Origin: Pseudocitrobacter vendiensis
GTDB lineage: Bacteria > Pseudomonadota > Gammaproteobacteria > Enterobacterales > Enterobacteriaceae
NCBI RefSeq assembly: GCF_943590815.1
Contig: NZ_CALSBS010000019.1
Span: 34,074-98,073 of the forward strand
DNA: 64,000 nt
Direction: 5' to 3'
The notes under the pieces are model-generated. The model saw only the letters and a list, made by a program, of their open reading frames with translations, was not told the DNA's origin and searched no databases. The position numbers and the translations under genes were made by a program. Positions 20,847 through 30,000 of the stretch are shown here, piece after piece. How positions within the stretch are numbered: position 1 is the first letter of the stretch; each line of letters opens with the position of its first letter.

Positions 20847-22697
20847 ATGGCCTTATTACAAATTAGTGAGCCTGGTCTGAGTGCCGCGCCGCATCAGCGT
20901 CGTCTGGCGGTTGGCATCGATTTAGGCACCACCAATTCTCTGGTTGCGACGGTCCGTAGCGGTCAGGCGGAAACACTGGCTGACAGCCAGGGTCGTCACC
21001 TGCTGCCCTCTGTTGTCCATTACCAGGCGCAGGGCCACGTCGTGGGTCATGACGCGCGCGCCAATGCCGCGCAGGATCCTGCTAACACCATCAGTTCCGT
21101 CAAACGCCTGATGGGCCGCTCGCTGGCCGACATTCAGGCGCGTTACCCGCATCTGCCGTACCAGTTTGAGGCGAGCGAAAATGGCCTGCCGATGCTGGTT
21201 ACTGAGGCCGGTGTGCTGAACCCGATTCGCGTCTCGGCCGATATCCTCAAAGCGCTGGCGGCGCGGGCGACTGAATCGCTCGCCGGTGAACTCGACGGCG
21301 TAGTGATCACCGTTCCGGCTTACTTTGACGATGCACAGCGTCAGGGCACCAAAGACGCCGCGCGTCTGGCGGGCCTGCATGTGCTGCGTCTGCTTAACGA
21401 ACCGACCGCTGCGGCAATTGCCTACGGGCTGGATTCCGGCCAGGAAGGCGTAATTGCCGTCTATGACCTGGGCGGCGGGACGTTTGATATCTCTATTCTG
21501 CGCTTAAGCCGCGGTGTGTTTGAAGTGCTAGCCACCGGCGGCGATTCTGCGCTCGGCGGCGATGACTTCGACCATTTGCTGGCGGACTATATTCGCGAAC
21601 AGGCAGGTATTCCCGATCGCAGCGACAACCGCGTTCAGCGTGAACTGCTGGATGCCGCTATCGCCGCTAAAATCGCCCTGAGTGATGCTCAGAGCGTGAC
21701 GGTTGACGTTGCAGGCTGGAAAGGCGATATCACCCGCGAACAGTTTAACGACCTTATTTCCTCACTGGTTAAACGCACCCTGATGGCCTGCCGCCGCGCG
21801 CTGAAAGATGCGGGCGTGGAAGCGGAGGACGTGCTGGAAGTGGTGATGGTTGGTGGTTCAACGCGTGTTCCGCTGGTGCGTGAACGCGTGGGTGAATTCT
21901 TTGGCCGCACGCCGCTCACCTCTATCGACCCGGATAAAGTTGTTGCTATTGGCGCGGCGATTCAGGCCGATATTCTGGTGGGTAACAAGCCAGACAGTGA
22001 AATGCTGTTGCTGGATGTTATCCCGCTGTCGCTCGGTCTGGAGACCATGGGCGGCCTGGTGGAGAAAGTCATTCCGCGTAACACCACCATTCCGGTGGCG
22101 CGCGCGCAGGAGTTTACCACCTTCAAAGATGGTCAGACGGCGATGTCTATTCACGTGATGCAGGGCGAACGCGAACTGGTGCAGGATTGCCGCTCGCTGG
22201 CGCGCTTTGCGTTACGGGGTATTCCGGCGCTGCCGGCGGGTGGGGCGCATATTCGCGTTACCTTCCAGGTGGATGCCGACGGGCTGTTAAGCGTGACCGC
22301 GATGGAGAAATCCACCGGGGTGGAATCTTCGATTCAGGTTAAACCGTCCTACGGTCTGACCGATGGTGAAATCGCCACCATGATTCAGGATTCCATGAGC
22401 TACGCCGAGCACGATGTTAAAGCCCGTATGCTCGCGGAGCAAAAAGTAGAAGCAGCACGCGTACTGGAGAGTTTGACCGGTGCTCTGGCCGCCGATGCCG
22501 CGCTGTTAAGCGCCGCAGAACGTCAGGTCATTAACGAAGCCGCTGCGCATCTGAGCGCGGTTGCGGAAGGCAATGACACTGACGCCATAGAACAAGCCAT
22601 TAAAAACGTTGATAAACAAACCCAGGAATTCGCCGCTCGCCGTATGGACAAATCAGTCCGTGCTGCGCTGAAAGGCCAATCCGTGGACGAGGTTTAA
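20847..22697 (+). CDS. hscA: Hsp70-type chaperone HscA
   Basis: 616 residues. ATPase domain with [14 protein letters not shown] near residue 24 and [10 protein letters not shown] near 209, then a substrate-binding domain and lid. It is specialised for the LPPVK motif of IscU and drives cluster release. Starts 15 bases after hscB and ends a single base before the fdx start codon, so hscB-hscA-fdx are tightly coupled. Confidence 0.97.
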   Translation: MALLQISEPGLSAAPHQRRLAVGIDLGTTNSLVATVRSGQAETLADSQGRHLLPSVVHYQAQGHVVGHDARANAAQDPANTISSVKRLMGRSLADIQARYPHLPYQFEASENGLPMLVTEAGVLNPIRVSADILKALAARATESLAGELDGVVITVPAYFDDAQRQGTKDAARLAGLHVLRLLNEPTAAAIAYGLDSGQEGVIAVYDLGGGTFDISILRLSRGVFEVLATGGDSALGGDDFDHLLADYIREQAGIPDRSDNRVQRELLDAAIAAKIALSDAQSVTVDVAGWKGDITREQFNDLISSLVKRTLMACRRALKDAGVEAEDVLEVVMVGGSTRVPLVRERVGEFFGRTPLTSIDPDKVVAIGAAIQADILVGNKPDSEMLLLDVIPLSLGLETMGGLVEKVIPRNTTIPVARAQEFTTFKDGQTAMSIHVMQGERELVQDCRSLARFALRGIPALPAGGAHIRVTFQVDADGLLSVTAMEKSTGVESSIQVKPSYGLTDGEIATMIQDSMSYAEHDVKARMLAEQKVEAARVLESLTGALAADAALLSAAERQVINEAAAHLSAVAEGNDTDAIEQAIKNVDKQTQEFAARRMDKSVRAALKGQSVDEV

Positions 22698-22698
22698 T

Positions 22699-23034
22699 AT
22701 GCCAAAGATTGTTTTTCTGCCCCACCAGGACCTGTGTCCGGATGGTGTAGTTGTGGAAGCTGAGACCGGTGAAACCATTCTGAATGCGGCGCTGCGCAGC
22801 GGTATCGAGATTGAACACGCCTGCGAAAAATCCTGTGCCTGCACCACCTGCCACTGCATCGTGCGTGAGGGTTTCGATTCTCTGCCAGAAAGCACTGAAG
22901 ATGAAGACGATATGCTGGATAAAGCCTGGGGGCTGGAGCCGGATAGCCGTCTGAGCTGTCAGGCGCGCGTCACCGACGAAGATCTGGTAGTCGAAATTCC
23001 GCGTTACACAATTAACCACGCACGCGAGCACTAA
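22699..23034 (+). CDS. fdx: [2Fe-2S] ferredoxin, isc system
   Basis: 111 residues, adrenodoxin-type ferredoxin. Cluster ligands are in [12 protein letters not shown] (Cys42, Cys48, Cys51) plus a later Cys87 in LSCQARV. It supplies electrons during cluster building on IscU. Preceded by hscA with no gap and followed by iscX after 11 bases. Confidence 0.97.
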   Translation: MPKIVFLPHQDLCPDGVVVEAETGETILNAALRSGIEIEHACEKSCACTTCHCIVREGFDSLPESTEDEDDMLDKAWGLEPDSRLSCQARVTDEDLVVEIPRYTINHAREH

Positions 23035-23045
23035 CAGAGGATAGT

Positions 23046-23246
23046 ATGGGACTGAAGTGGACTGACAGCCGTGAAATCGGCGAAGCGCTTTACGACACCT
23101 TCCCGGATACCGATCCGAAGACCGTGCGCTTTACTGACCTGCACCAATGGATTTGCGACCTTGAGGATTTTGATGATGACCCTCAGGCATCAAATGAAAA
23201 AATCCTTGAGGCAATTCTGCTAGTCTGGTTAGACGAAGCTGAATAA
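23046..23246 (+). CDS. iscX: Fe-S assembly protein IscX (YfhJ)
   Basis: 66 residues, acidic, full family length with conserved [17 protein letters not shown] start and [16 protein letters not shown]. It binds IscS and Fe2+ and slows cluster formation at low iron; it may be a regulator or iron donor. Last gene of the isc operon; a hairpin follows at once. Confidence 0.96.
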   Translation: MGLKWTDSREIGEALYDTFPDTDPKTVRFTDLHQWICDLEDFDDDPQASNEKILEAILLVWLDEAE

Positions 23247-23255
23247 GTCACATAT

Positions 23256-23277
23256 CGGGCTGCCTTCGGGTGGCCCG
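23256..23277 (+). terminator. Hairpin after iscX
   Basis: CGGGCTGCC-TTCG-GGTGGCCCG, a 9-pair stem with two G-T pairs and a stable TTCG loop, followed by TTTACT. It probably ends or reduces isc transcription before pepB. Confidence 0.65.
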
Positions 23278-23299
23278 TTTACTAATAAGGATAACTAAA

Positions 23300-24586
23300 A
23301 TGACCGAAGCGATGAATATTACGCTTACCACGCAGCCAGCCGATGCGCGCTGGGGCGAAAAAGCGACTTATAGCATTAATGATAATGGAATCTCTCTGCA
23401 CCTGACCGGTAAGGACGACCTTGGCCTGATTCAGCGCGCGGCGCGTAAAATTGATGGTCTGGGCATTAAACACGTGGCGCTGACCGGCGAAGGCTGGAGC
23501 GCCGATAGCGCGTGGGCTTTCTGGGCCGGTTATAAAGGGCCGAAAGGCACGCGTAAAGTGGAATGGCCAGAACTGGATGACGCGCAGCGTCAGGAGCTGG
23601 ATAACCGCCTGACCATCATCGACTGGGTGCGTGATACCATCAACGCCCCGGCGGAAGACGTCGGCCCGTCACAGTTGGCGCAGCGTGCGGTCGATCTGCT
23701 GTGCAGCGTGGCTTGCGATCAGGTCTCTTATCGTATCACCAAAGGTGAAGATCTGCGCGAGCAGAACTACATGGGGATTCACACCGTAGGCCGTGGCTCC
23801 GAGCGCGCGCCGGTACTGCTGGCGCTGGACTACAACCCAACCGGCGATAAAGACGCACCGGTCTATGCCTGCCTGGTCGGCAAAGGCATCACCTTCGATT
23901 CCGGCGGTTATAGCCTGAAGCAAAGCGCGTTCATGGACTCGATGAAGTCTGACATGGGCGGTGCGGCGATGGTTACCGGTGCGCTGGCGTTTGCTATCAC
24001 TCGTGGCCTGAACAAACGTGTGAAACTATACCTGTGCTGCGCCGATAACATGGTGAGCGGCAACGCTTTCAAACTGGGCGATATCATTCACTATCGTAAC
24101 GGTAAAAACGTTGAAGTGATGAACACTGATGCAGAAGGGCGTCTGGTGCTGGCCGATGGCCTGATTGACGCGTCTGCGCAGAAACCAGAGCTGATTATTG
24201 ATGCGGCGACCCTCACCGGTGCGGCGAAAACCGCGCTGGGTAACGATTATCACGCGCTGTTCAGCTTCGATGATGGCCTGGTCAATCGCATGATGGCGAG
24301 TGCGGCTGCGGAAAACGAACCGTTCTGGCGCCTGCCGCTGGCGGAGTTCCACCGCAACCAGTTGCCGTCCAACTTTGCTGAACTGAACAACACCGCGAAC
24401 GCCACTTATCCGGCGGGTGCTAGCACGGCGGCGGGCTTCCTGTCTCACTTCGTTGAAAACTATCACCAGGGCTGGCTGCATATTGACTGCTCCGCTACTT
24501 ATCGCAAAGGCGCGGTAGAGCAGTGGGCCGCCGGCGCGACCGGGCTGGGCGTGCGTACGATTGCGAATCTGCTGACCGCTGAATAA
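23300..24586 (+). CDS. pepB: Peptidase B (M17 aminopeptidase)
   Basis: 428 residues from [10 protein letters not shown], which matches the K-12 start; ten codons upstream in frame are rejected because they run through the TTTACTAATAAGG leader. M17 metal and catalytic motifs [12 protein letters not shown] and [13 protein letters not shown] are intact. It is a broad-specificity cytoplasmic aminopeptidase that degrades cysteinylglycine and other peptides. Its 3' end is followed by a BoxC-like pair. Confidence 0.95.
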   Translation: MTEAMNITLTTQPADARWGEKATYSINDNGISLHLTGKDDLGLIQRAARKIDGLGIKHVALTGEGWSADSAWAFWAGYKGPKGTRKVEWPELDDAQRQELDNRLTIIDWVRDTINAPAEDVGPSQLAQRAVDLLCSVACDQVSYRITKGEDLREQNYMGIHTVGRGSERAPVLLALDYNPTGDKDAPVYACLVGKGITFDSGGYSLKQSAFMDSMKSDMGGAAMVTGALAFAITRGLNKRVKLYLCCADNMVSGNAFKLGDIIHYRNGKNVEVMNTDAEGRLVLADGLIDASAQKPELIIDAATLTGAAKTALGNDYHALFSFDDGLVNRMMASAAAENEPFWRLPLAEFHRNQLPSNFAELNNTANATYPAGASTAAGFLSHFVENYHQGWLHIDCSATYRKGAVEQWAAGATGLGVRTIANLLTAE

Positions 24587-24597
24587 TCTTTGTGGCT

Positions 24598-24685
24598 CCT
24601 CACCCTAACCCTCTCCCTCAGGGAGAGGGGAGTGCTCTGTGCGGTTTTCTCCCTCTCCCTGAGGGAGAGGGCCGGGGTGAGGGGG
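24598..24685. repeat. Paired BoxC-like palindromic repeat
   Basis: Third copy of the pair, here in the 122-base gap between pepB and sseB. Units CCCTCTCCCTCAGGGAGAGG and CCCTCTCCCTGAGGGAGAGG are separated by about 25 bases. The repeat is open in the sseB frame, so automatic start calling can wrongly lengthen SseB by 39 residues. Confidence 0.75.
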
Positions 24686-24708
24686 AAACCGACATTCTGG
24701 AACCCACT

Positions 24709-25485
24709 ATGTCCGAAACCAAAAACGAATTAGAAACCCTGCTTGAGCAGGCGGCGACCGAACCGGCACATCGCCCGGCGTTTTTCCGCACGCTGCTGGA
24801 ATCCACCGTGTGGGTGCCTGGTACAGCGGCTAAAGGCGAACAAATTGTGGAAGACAGCGCACTCGATTTACAGCACTGGGAAAAGGATGACGGCACTTCC
24901 GTTATTCCCTTTTTCACCTCGCTGGAAGCCTTGCAGCAAGCCGTTGAAGAGGAACAGGCGTTCGTGGTCATGCCCGTTCGCACATTGTTTGAAATGACCC
25001 TCGGCGAAACGCTGTTCCTCAATGCCAAACTGCCGACCGGAAAAGAGTTCACCCCGCGCGAAATCAGCCATCTGATTGGTGAAGAGGGAAACCCGCTCAG
25101 TACCCAGGAAGTGCTGGAAGGCGGCGAATCGCTGATCCTCTCCGAAGTGGCGGAGCCGCCTGCCCAAATGGTGGATTCGCTCACCACGCTGTTTAAAACC
25201 ATCAAACCGGTGAAACGCGCGTTTATCTGTTCAATCAAAGAGAGTGCAGAAGGCGAGGCGAACCTGCTGATTGGTATCGAAGCAGACGGTGATATTGAAG
25301 AGATTATTCACGCCGCAGGCAGCGTGGCGACCGATACGCTACCGGGCGATGAACCGATTGATATCTGCCAGGTGGTAAAAGGGGAAAAGGGAATCAGCCA
25401 CTTTATTACCGAACATATCACGCCGTTCTACGAACGCCGCTGGGGCGGCTTCCTGCGTGATTTTAAACAGAATCGGATTATCTAA
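24709..25485 (+). CDS. sseB: SseB family protein (serine sensitivity enhancing)
   Basis: 258 residues from MSETKNELETLLEQA; K-12 SseB has 261. The upstream in-frame extension is repeat DNA and is rejected. N-terminal SseB domain (about 10-130) with FFTSLEALQQAVEEEQAF, and a C-terminal domain (about 140-258). In E. coli overproduction raises sensitivity to serine; the mechanism is unknown. Not related to the Salmonella type III secretion protein of the same name. Confidence 0.92.
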   Translation: MSETKNELETLLEQAATEPAHRPAFFRTLLESTVWVPGTAAKGEQIVEDSALDLQHWEKDDGTSVIPFFTSLEALQQAVEEEQAFVVMPVRTLFEMTLGETLFLNAKLPTGKEFTPREISHLIGEEGNPLSTQEVLEGGESLILSEVAEPPAQMVDSLTTLFKTIKPVKRAFICSIKESAEGEANLLIGIEADGDIEEIIHAAGSVATDTLPGDEPIDICQVVKGEKGISHFITEHITPFYERRWGGFLRDFKQNRII

Positions 25486-25522
25486 GTTCGAGGAAGGCCG
25501 CCCCGCAGGGCGGCATCCTGGC

Positions 25523-25642
25523 TTACCTGCCCATTACATTGATTGCGTTGCGAAAAGCGTAGCCTGAAAGATCCCAGTCTTCGTTAACGTGAGCAAACAG
25601 CGTGCTGGTTACAATAAGCACGATACAAACGTATCGTTTCAT
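25523..25642 (-). CDS. Candidate 39-residue hydrophobic small protein
   Basis: A reading frame too short for usual gene callers. It starts MKRYVCIVLIVTSTLFA, which looks like a short signal peptide or membrane segment, and continues HVNEDWDLSGYAFRNAINVM. The ribosome site is weak (GGAC about 11 bases ahead). It lies at the distal end of the RyfA-like region on the same strand, a layout seen for some sRNA-linked small toxic peptides. I do not recognise the family. Translation is unproven, and it could be a chance frame. Confidence 0.4.
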   Translation of the reverse strand: MKRYVCIVLIVTSTLFAHVNEDWDLSGYAFRNAINVMGR

Positions 25643-25649
25643 TGCGCGG

Positions 25650-25925
25650 TCCATGCAAAGACCGCATCACGGCAGCACCACTGGCGATAATGACGCGATA
25701 GCAAGTACCGGATAGTACCTGCGCTTACGGCCACGGAACATCCTCTCCAGAAGCCAGTGCCCGTTTGCGAGACGGCGGAAAGGGCCGTTTAAATAATACC
25801 CTCTTTTTGCAAGGTTAATCCATAAGTGGACTTGACTTCAGCGCTCTGAAAACGGATTATTTCGTTACCGGGTAGTACCTGCGTTGCTTTCGCAACACAA
25901 CCCGCTGGAAAGGCCGCGAACCAGA
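25650..25925 (-). ncRNA. ryfA: RyfA/PAIR-like non-coding RNA region (candidate)
   Basis: In E. coli the small RNA RyfA (PAIR3) lies between sseB and sseA on the sseA strand. This stretch is in the same place and has the paired look: TACCGG(A/G)TAGTACCTGCG occurs at 25706-25723 and again at 25866-25883, 160 bases apart. No long reading frame fills it. Ends of the RNA cannot be placed from sequence alone. Assignment is from position plus the duplicated motif. Confidence 0.5.
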
Positions 25926-25930
25926 CCAGC

Positions 25931-25968
25931 AATAAAAAAACCGCCTTTTTATGGGCGGTTTTTTTATT
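25931..25968 (-). terminator. Bidirectional terminator after sseA
   Basis: AATAAAAAAACCGCC and GGCGGTTTTTTTATT are perfect inverted repeats around an 8-base loop. It ends sseA transcription on the minus strand and could also stop plus-strand transcription coming from sseB. Confidence 0.88.
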
Positions 25969-25981
25969 GCTGCAATGCGCG

Positions 25982-26827
25982 TTACTTCACCGGCTCAACC
26001 GGCAAGTCATCGCGTGCGCCCCATTCGCTCCAGGCACCGTCATACAACGTCACATCATCGGCTTCTAGCGTCGCCAGCGCCAGCACAACCACTGCTGCCG
26101 TTACGCCAGAACCGCAACTGGCAACGATTGGACGGTTGAGGTCAACGCCTGCGCGATCAAAAATCGCGGTTAATTCATCAACGGTTTTCAGCTCACCGTT
26201 GAAGACTAAGTCGCCCCACGGCACGTTACGCGCCCCAGGAATGTGCCCACGACGTAAGCCCGGGCGTGGCTCGTCAACTTCGGCGTTAAAGCGTGGTGCC
26301 GGGCGGGCGTCGACGATTTGCGCAGTGCCTTCGTGGCTAATTAGCAGCACGTCGGTCAGGCGCTTGATCTTCTGAGCATCGAATTTCACCTCGAAGTCGC
26401 CTTCGACCATATCGACATTACCCTGCTCAAGCAGGTAATCATCGCGTTGCCAGCCCGCTAATCCGCCAGCCAGAATTGAGACTTTTTCAGCGCCAAATGT
26501 ACGCAGCATCCACCAGGCGCGCGGCGCGGAGAAGAGATTACCCTCATCGTACACCACCAGATGTTTATCGCTGCTGACGCCCAGTTCACGCATAGCAACT
26601 GCGAAGGCTTCCGGGCGCGGCATCATGTGCGGGAGCGGGGTGGTATGGTCTGAAAGCGCTTCAATATCAAAGAAAAGGGCATCAGGGAGATGACCGTCGC
26701 GGTACTCTGCGGCCATATCACGATGTTCCTGCCCCGGCGGCGCCATGCGGGCATCGATAATCTGCACTTCCGGGTCATTAATGTGTTCTGCCAGCCAGTC
26801 GGCGGCGACAAAGAAAGAGGTGCTCAT
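25982..26827 (-). CDS. sseA: 3-Mercaptopyruvate sulfurtransferase
   Basis: 281 residues from MSTSFFVAAD, the family length. An ATG four codons upstream (MEAHM) is less likely. Two rhodanese domains; the catalytic Cys is in SCGSGVTA near residue 238, and the CG-S-G-V-T loop marks mercaptopyruvate rather than thiosulfate specificity. It transfers sulfur from 3-mercaptopyruvate to cyanide or thiols and can produce H2S. Divergent from yfhM. Confidence 0.95.
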   Translation of the reverse strand: MSTSFFVAADWLAEHINDPEVQIIDARMAPPGQEHRDMAAEYRDGHLPDALFFDIEALSDHTTPLPHMMPRPEAFAVAMRELGVSSDKHLVVYDEGNLFSAPRAWWMLRTFGAEKVSILAGGLAGWQRDDYLLEQGNVDMVEGDFEVKFDAQKIKRLTDVLLISHEGTAQIVDARPAPRFNAEVDEPRPGLRRGHIPGARNVPWGDLVFNGELKTVDELTAIFDRAGVDLNRPIVASCGSGVTAAVVVLALATLEADDVTLYDGAWSEWGARDDLPVEPVK

Positions 26828-27046
26828 ATGGGCCTCCATTTATCAGTTGTAAACGAATTGTCGGCGTTTTGCCCGGCAGTGACAAGTTAATGACTCCTGG
26901 TATGTGATAACACCGAATAAGTTACTGAATAAATAATTCGAAAAAAGACCACAATTTAAACGTCCCGAGAGGTGGTAAAACGCTGTTCACGCGTAATACT
27001 ATTGAGCATTCATGACAAACAGGCTCCAGAGCCAGAGGTTCTAAGG

Positions 27047-30000
27047 ATGAAACCCTTCCGTTTGGCGGCACTTGCGCTGCTTGCCGCATCGACGCTTGCC
27101 GGCTGTGATAATAACGATAAAGAGAAAACCGGTGCGCCTGCTCCCGCAGCCACAACGGCTACCCCGGCGATGCCTGCTCCTGCAAAACCTGATAGCGCGA
27201 CGTTAGCCAAACTGGCTCAACAGAGCGAAGGAAAGGCCTTAACCCTGCTGGATGCCTCGGAAGTGCAGCTTGAAGGCGCCTCTGCGCTGGTGCTCACGTT
27301 CTCAGTGCCGCTCGATCCCAATCAGGATTTCGCCAAAACCGTGCATGCCGTCGATAAAAAGAGCGGCAAGATTGACGGTGCCTGGGAGCTTGCACCGAAT
27401 TTGAAAGAGTTACGTCTGCGGCATCTGGAGCCAAAACGCGAACTGATTGTGACCATTGATCCTGAACTGGTCGCGGTGAATAAAGAGACGCTGGGCAAAG
27501 GCGTCGAAAAAACAATATCAACCCGTGATATTGCGCCAACGGTCGGCTTTGCCAGCCGTGGCTCGCTGCTGCCGGGTAAAGTGGTGGAAGGGCTGCCGGT
27601 GATGGCGCTCAACGTCAACAACGTCGATGTTAACTTCTACCGCGTGAAGCCGGAGTCGCTGGCGTCGTTTGTCAGTTCGTGGGAATACCGTAATTCGCTA
27701 AGTAACTGGGAATCTGACGAACTGCTGAAGATGGCTGATTTAGTCTACACCGGGCGCTTCGATCTCAACCCGGAACGTAACACCCGCGAGAAACTGCTGC
27801 TGCCGCTGAAAGATATCAAACCCCTGCAACAGTCCGGTGTTTATATCGCGGTGATGAATCAGGCAGGACACTATAACTACAGCAATGCCGCCACGCTCTT
27901 TACCCTGAGCGATATCGGCCTTTCTGCGCACCGCTATCACAATCGACTGGACGTCTTTACCCAAAGTCTGGAAAACGGCGCGGCGCAGGCGGCGGTCGAT
28001 GTCCAACTGCTGAACGAAAAAGGGCAAACTCTGGCGCAAGCGAACAGTGATGCGCAGGGCCACGCCACGCTGCAAACCGATAAAGAAGCGGCGCTGGTGC
28101 TGGCGCGTAAAGATGGACAAACCACGCTGCTCGATCTCAAACTCCCGGCGCTCGATCTCGCTGAATTCGCCATTGCCGGCGCGCCTGGCTACAGCAAACA
28201 GTTCTTCATGTTTGGCCCGCGCGATCTCTATCGTCCTGGTGAAACCGTCATCCTGAACGGACTGCTGCGCGATGGCGATGGCAAACCACTGGCGGAACAA
28301 CCGGTCAAAATCGACGTGGTGAAACCCGACGGCCAGGTGGTTCGCAGCGTGGTCAGCAAACCGGTGAACGGTCTGTATCAGTTCACCTATCCGCTCGACA
28401 GCGGGGCCGCGACCGGAATGTGGCATATTCGCGCCAACACCGGTGATAACCAGCGTCAGGAGTGGGATTTCCACGTTGAAGATTTCATGCCAGAACGCCT
28501 GGCGCTTAACCTGAGCGCCCAGAAAACCCCGCTGGCACCAGAAGATGATGTGAAGTTTGGCGTTGTCGGTTACTACCTCTATGGCGCACCGGCCAATGGC
28601 AACACCTTACAGGGCAAGCTGTTCCTGCGTCCGCTTCGTGATGCGGTGGCTGCCCTGCCGGGTTTCCAGTTCGGCGATATAGCTGAAGAGAATCTCTCGC
28701 GCAGTCTGGATGAAGCCAGCCTGACGCTGGATGAAAAAGGGCGCGGGGAAGTGACTACCTCCAGCCAGTGGCAGGAAGCACATTCTCCGTTGCAGGTCAT
28801 TTTACAGGCCAGCTTGCTGGAATCCGGTGGCCGCCCGGTGACGCGTCGTGCCGAACAGGCTATCTGGCCTGCGCCGGAACTGCCGGGTATTCGACCGCAG
28901 TTCGCCAGCAAAGCGGTGTATGACTATCGCACCGACACCACGGTGAATCAGCCGATTGTCGACGAAGACAGCCAGGCGGCATTTGATATCGTTTATGCCA
29001 ATGCTCAGGGCGAGCGCAAAGCGGTAGAAGGCTTGCAGGTGCGTCTTATTCGTGAACGCCGCGACTACTACTGGAACTGGTCAGAAGACGAGGGCTGGAA
29101 ATCCCAGTTTGACCAGAAAGACCTGGTGGAAGGCGAAGAGAGCCTTAACCTGAAAGCAGATGAAACTGGTAAGGTCAGTTTCCCGGTCGAGTGGGGCGCT
29201 TATCGTCTGGAAGTCAAAGGGCCGAACGACACCATCAGTAGTGTTCGTTTCTGGGCCGGTTACAGTTGGCAGGATAACAGCGACGGCAGCGGCGCGGCGC
29301 GTCCGGATCGCGTGACCATGAAGCTGGATAAACCGTCTTATAAACCGGGCGATACCATCAAGCTGCACGTAGCTGCCCCGGCGGCGGGCAAAGGCTATGC
29401 AATGGTGGAATCGAGCGAAGGCCCGTTGTGGTGGCAGGAAATCACCGTTCCGGCGGAAGGGCTGGATCTCTCCATTCCGGTGGATAAAAGCTGGAATCGT
29501 CATGACCTCTATTTGAGTTCGCTGGTGGTGCGTCCGGGTGACAAATCCCGTTCCGCCACGCCAAAACGCGCGGTCGGTGTACTGCATCTGCCGCTCGGCG
29601 ATGAGAACCGTCGTCTGAATATCGCTCTTGATGCGCCTGCGAAAATGCGCCCGAATCAGCCGTTGACGGTAAAAGTGAAAGTTGACCGCAAAGAGGGCGC
29701 GGCGCCGAAACAGGTGAATGTGCTGCTTTCGGCGGTGGATAGCGGCGTCCTGAACATTACTGATTACACCACGCCCGATCCGTGGCAGGGCTTCTTTGGT
29801 CAGAAACGCTATGGTGCGGATATTTATGATATCTACGGCCAGGTGATTGAAGGGCAGGGGCGACTGGCGAGCCTGCGTTTTGGTGGTGATGGCGACGAAC
29901 TGAAACGCGGCGGTAAACCGCCGGTAAACCACGTCACCATTATCGCGCAACAGGCCCAGCCGGTAACGCTCGATGAAAACGGTGAAGGCACCGTCACGCT

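Noticed and set aside
24592..24708. A 39-codon N-terminal extension of SseB (MAPHPNPLPQGEG...)
   Set aside because: It is a translation of the BoxC-like repeat; the conserved protein starts at MSETKNELE (24709).
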